Shown in pieces: positions 60,735-64,000 of a stretch of 64,000 nt of DNA (position 1 is the first letter of the stretch; the number at the start of each line of letters is the position of its first letter). Source of the stretch: Porpolomopsis calyptriformis. Taxonomy: Eukaryota; Basidiomycota; Agaricomycetes; Agaricales; Hygrophoraceae. Location: the NCBI GenBank assembly GCA_951640195.1, contig OX621167.1, positions 2,294,001 through 2,358,000 on the forward strand. Reading direction: 5' to 3'. The position numbers and the translations under genes were made by a program. Below the pieces are notes generated by a model. That model saw only the letters and a program-made list of their open reading frames with translations, made no database searches and was not told the origin of the DNA.

Positions 60735-62234
60735 AATGAAGAGGACATCTATGACTCCTCTGAGCAGAACCCTCTTTCTCAATCACTTTACTCACAAACC
60801 CGACTCTTCCCAGATCCAAACAAGGAAGCTAGTCAAGCTTCTCCTCTACCAAGTATCTCACAAGCTCTAGGAAGAACTTGAAGTGAAACAACTCATTTAC
60901 TCACTGCCACCCAGTCACAATGTCCCATCACTCCCCCTACTGTTAGGTATCAACCCTTCCCATTCCAACAACCTACTTGACCTTCTTCACCCTTAACAAC
61001 ACCTTCACCTTCACCATCACCAGATCTAATAGGTTCCCACACTAATCCCCCTGTTCCCAACCTTAACAAGATCCTCGCAGTCATAAATGACTTGCGGAGG
61101 GAAATGGCCAACCTTCAAGCTTCTAATGCACAACAGGTGATAGAGATTCAGAATCTCAATCAACAACTTGCTACCCAAGCTCAGCCTCAGCCCCCACCGC
61201 AACCTCAACTGCAACCTCCTGCCGCTCCCACCATCAAGATAAAGATGGCCAAACCAGACAAGTTTACTGGTCGACAGCAGGACATCAACAAATTTATTAA
61301 CAGCTGCGAATTGTATTTTATGGGAAAACCTTACTGCGATGAACACAAGATCCCCTTCGCCCTTTCTTTCATGAAGGGGATGATGGCCCAAACCTGGTCT
61401 GAAAAGGAGACTAACGACATGAGAGCTGTCAACTGGACTGGCCTGACTGCTACCTGGGCTGCATTTGTAGCTTGATTCCAATCTACATTTGAAGGAATCG
61501 ACAGACAGTCTCACACTCACAATGACATCAAGAATCTCTGCCAGGGAAGGAAGAAAATTGAAGACTATAACCTGCGCTTTTCCACCTTACAGGTTGATAC
61601 TGGTTTCAATGACACTGCCCTCATTGATCTCTACCAAGCTGGACTTGACACTGAGTTTATAGAATTTGTTTACCAACTCCCTGCCATCCCCACCACACTT
61701 CAAGAGTGGAAGGATGCCACGACACGTTACCAACACCAAAAGGACATTCTTGCCTTACAGAAACAGTCCTCCATGTCTCGACCCCAATACTCCAACCCCT
61801 TTCCTGCCCAAGGATCATCCATAGCTGCAACAATAACCTGCCAAATGTCAGCAGCCCCCACCATCAAAAGAGAAGAGTCTACCTCTTCTGCCCTTACGAT
61901 CCCATATAGAAACTGCTATTCCTGCAGCCAACCAGGGCACTTCGCGAATGCCTGCCCAAACCATGTCACCAGTGATGTGAAGAATTTACCTGATACCTCT
62001 TCCTCACATCGAGGAGGATACTATCGAGGTAGAGGAGGTTACCAAGGACAAGGATGAGGACAAGGCCGTGATGTACGTGTTATTACTGCTGAGCCCAATG
62101 TGGAGAATGTCAGCTTGCCCACTACACTGGCAATGAGCAAGACTCCATCAGATATGGTGAAATGTGGTATACGCAATTGGTCGGATGATCGAAAGAAGAG
62201 GCTGGCTATGGACTTGAAGTCCCAGGGTTTTTGA
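60735..62234 (+). pseudogene. gag: gag of the second gypsy element
   Basis: A Pro-rich head and coiled coil (NDLRREMANLQASNAQQVIE) precede the capsid-like core (MAKPDKFTGRQQDINKFINS, CELYFMG, FALSFMKGMMAQTW). After a TGA at 61474 the core goes on (GIDRQSHTHNDIKNLCQG, RKKIEDYNLRFSTL). The zinc knuckle CYSCSQPGHFANAC at about 61913-61954 is a proper CCHC. The frame closes at TGA near 62232. Confidence 0.85.
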
Positions 62235-62239
62235 AAGGT

Positions 62240-64000
62240 TCAGATGATTTGCCCAATGTTACGGACCATACCACTCAATGTACCATTACCCCATGCAATC
62301 TATTTTGAATTCTTGGTGCTATCGAAAAGGGTGATTCAGGACTCACGATGGACATTTGGATCAAAGCTTCAGACACTGGCTGATGTGTCCCCGCTATGTG
62401 TCTTATTGATAGCGAAGCTTCTGGAAACTTTATGGATGAGACCTTCACAACTCATCATGAATTTACTCTTCAGGATTTGGAAACCCCAATCCCCGTATGG
62501 AATGCCGATGGGTTAGAGAACTGAGGAGGCCTAATCGTTTTTGACACAGATGTCTGGATAGAAGCTCCAGGTGGACACATTGAAAGGATCCATTTGGAAG
62601 TGACCAACCTCAGATCCAAGATTGATATTATCCTTAGCTACCCATGGCTCAGAGCTCAAAACCCTAGTATCAATTGGGAGAAGTCAATACTGGCTCTCAG
62701 AGGCAAAGAGACTTCTCATCAGTATTGTAGCGGCAAAGCAGAGCCCTCTGTGGTAGAATCGGTCTCACTGGTGATTACAAGTATTTCAAAATCGGACGAA
62801 GCTTGAGCTAGCATGGTGGAGGAAGATATGCAAAAGTTTGTACTGGAGGTCTATTAGAAAGACTATGCTAGTATCTTCACCAAGGAGTCCTTCGATTACC
62901 TTCCACCTCATTCCAAGTTCAATCACGTCATTGATCTCAAAGATGACTTTGTCCCCCAAAATGATGTGACTTATCCAATGTCCCCTCAAGAGATAGATTT
63001 CCTGGTGAAGTTTTTAGAAGAAAATGTGGCCACTAGACAAATATTGAAAGGATCTTTGCCTCAAGCTACCCCCTTCTTCCTAGGAAAGAAAGCTGAAGAA
63101 ATCAATGTGAAAGGACAAGATGCTGGATATAGACCAATTGAAGACTACCATTATTTGAATCACTTTACAGTTCCTGACTGATATCCCCTACCACTCTTAC
63201 ACCAAATCGTTCAACAACCAAAGTTGCGATCTGCTGCCTTGTTCATGGTTGTGGATATCCAATGGGGATTCAACAATATTCGAATCAAAGAAGGCAACGA
63301 ATGGAAAGCTGCTTTCAACACAGTTAAGGGACTCTTCATTCCAAGAGTGATGTTCTTTGGTCTACAGAATTCTCCAGCTACATTCCAATGAATGATCGAT
63401 ACACGATTTGCTGAAGTGCTAAAATCAGGTTGTGTTTTTATCTATATTGATAACATTCTCATCTGCAGAGACAATCTAGAAGAACTGCGTTGTTGGACAT
63501 TCAAAACCCTTGATATTATGAAAAAGAACAAACTCTCCTGTAAACCCATTAAATGTCAATTTGAGAAGGAAGAGGTGATCTATCTGGGAATGACCCTAAC
63601 GAAAGGTCATATTGGAACCAATCCCAAGAAGGTCAAAGCCATAGTCAAATGGCCTGAGCCTCGAACCGTTAAACAACTTCAATCCTTCCTTGGAAGCACG
63701 AATTTCTGGAGAAAATACATCAAGGACTTCTCAAAGATAGCTCAACCACTTAACCAGTTACTCCGCAAGGATGCCATATGGGAATGGACCCCCAAACGAC
63801 AACATGCCTTTGATCATTTGAAGCACTCCCTCACGAATGCCCCCATCCTTGAAGTACCAGACTAAGACCTACTGTATTGCTTGGAGACTGACACCTCTGG
63901 ATTTGCCTTAGGAGGTATACTGTCCCAGCTACACAGAAATGATTGGAAACCTGTAGGCTTTCACTCAAGATCATTAACCCCTGCTGAAAAGAAATATCCA
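62240..64000 (+). pseudogene. pol: pol of the second gypsy element, 5' part
   Basis: The protease is read near 62405 as LIDSEASGNFMDE (Gly of DSGAS changed to Glu). It is followed by IDIILSYPWLRAQNPSINW. Reverse transcriptase runs from about 62880 (YASIFTKESFDYLPPHSKFN) through YRPIEDYHYLNHFTVPD, VVDIQWGFNNIRI and the catalytic box VFIYIDNILI, in which the second Asp of YxDD is Asn. The connection and RNase H start follow (FLGSTNFWRKYIKDFSKIAQ ... TDTSGFALGGILSQ). Stops at FTVPD and in TFQ-stop-M confirm decay. Confidence 0.9.

Larger units (their letters stand above)
60249..64000 (+). mobile_element. Decayed Ty3/gypsy element, 5' part, runs off the window
   Basis: A putative 5' LTR, gag, protease, reverse transcriptase and the start of RNase H lie in the usual Ty3/gypsy order. 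Stops occur in gag (AAFVA-stop), before protease and in reverse transcriptase. The 3' LTR is outside, so boundaries and target duplication cannot be checked. It appears to have inserted in the hAT pseudogene. Confidence 0.85.

Overview
This is nuclear DNA of a filamentous basidiomycete, most likely an Agaricomycete. Genes are split by many 45-100 bp GT-AG introns. The spermidine synthase/saccharopine dehydrogenase fusion at 26.3-28.9 kb is a basidiomycete hallmark. Several families here (C2-TPR proteins, Crinklers, pogo, HARBI1-like and hAT elements, Ty3/gypsy chromoviruses) are ones that Agaricomycete genomes expand. I cannot name the species.

The window has three compartments. (1) 1-12.7 kb is an AT-rich, repeat-rich island. 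It holds the 3' end of one gene, a complete but decayed 7.6 kb LTR retrotransposon with matching 195 bp LTRs and a 5 bp target duplication, an unrecognised spliced gene whose last codons that element struck, a decayed family gene, and a foldback element carrying a second element inside it. (2) 12.7-48.2 kb is a compact gene island with higher GC. In order: a Cys-rich protein; a tandem duplication of a Rho-GTPase-like pseudogene and an aldehyde dehydrogenase (second ALDH copy intact); a WW-domain protein; a secreted protein; an F-box/LRR-like protein; the SPE3-LYS9 fusion; the farnesyltransferase beta subunit; a tandem pair of C2/TPR genes, one broken by a 2-bp deletion; an intact pogo-type transposase gene; thymidylate synthase; VPS28; a long coiled-coil protein; a small secreted Cys protein; and a Crinkler with a P-loop NTPase and a PD-(D/E)XK-like nuclease module. 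(3) 48.2-64 kb is a second transposon island: pogo, HARBI1-like and hAT pseudogenes on both strands, two of them split by solo LTRs, then a decayed Ty3/gypsy element that runs off the window.

The housekeeping genes cover polyamine and lysine synthesis, protein prenylation, dTMP synthesis and ESCRT-I sorting. They are not a pathway cluster. The accessory genes (C2/TPR pair, Crinkler, small secreted proteins) sit among duplications or next to the island edges, as expected of fast-evolving defence or interaction genes. For most spliced genes I checked that the proposed exon lengths keep frame from start to stop; exon coordinates are given so they can be tested against transcripts.
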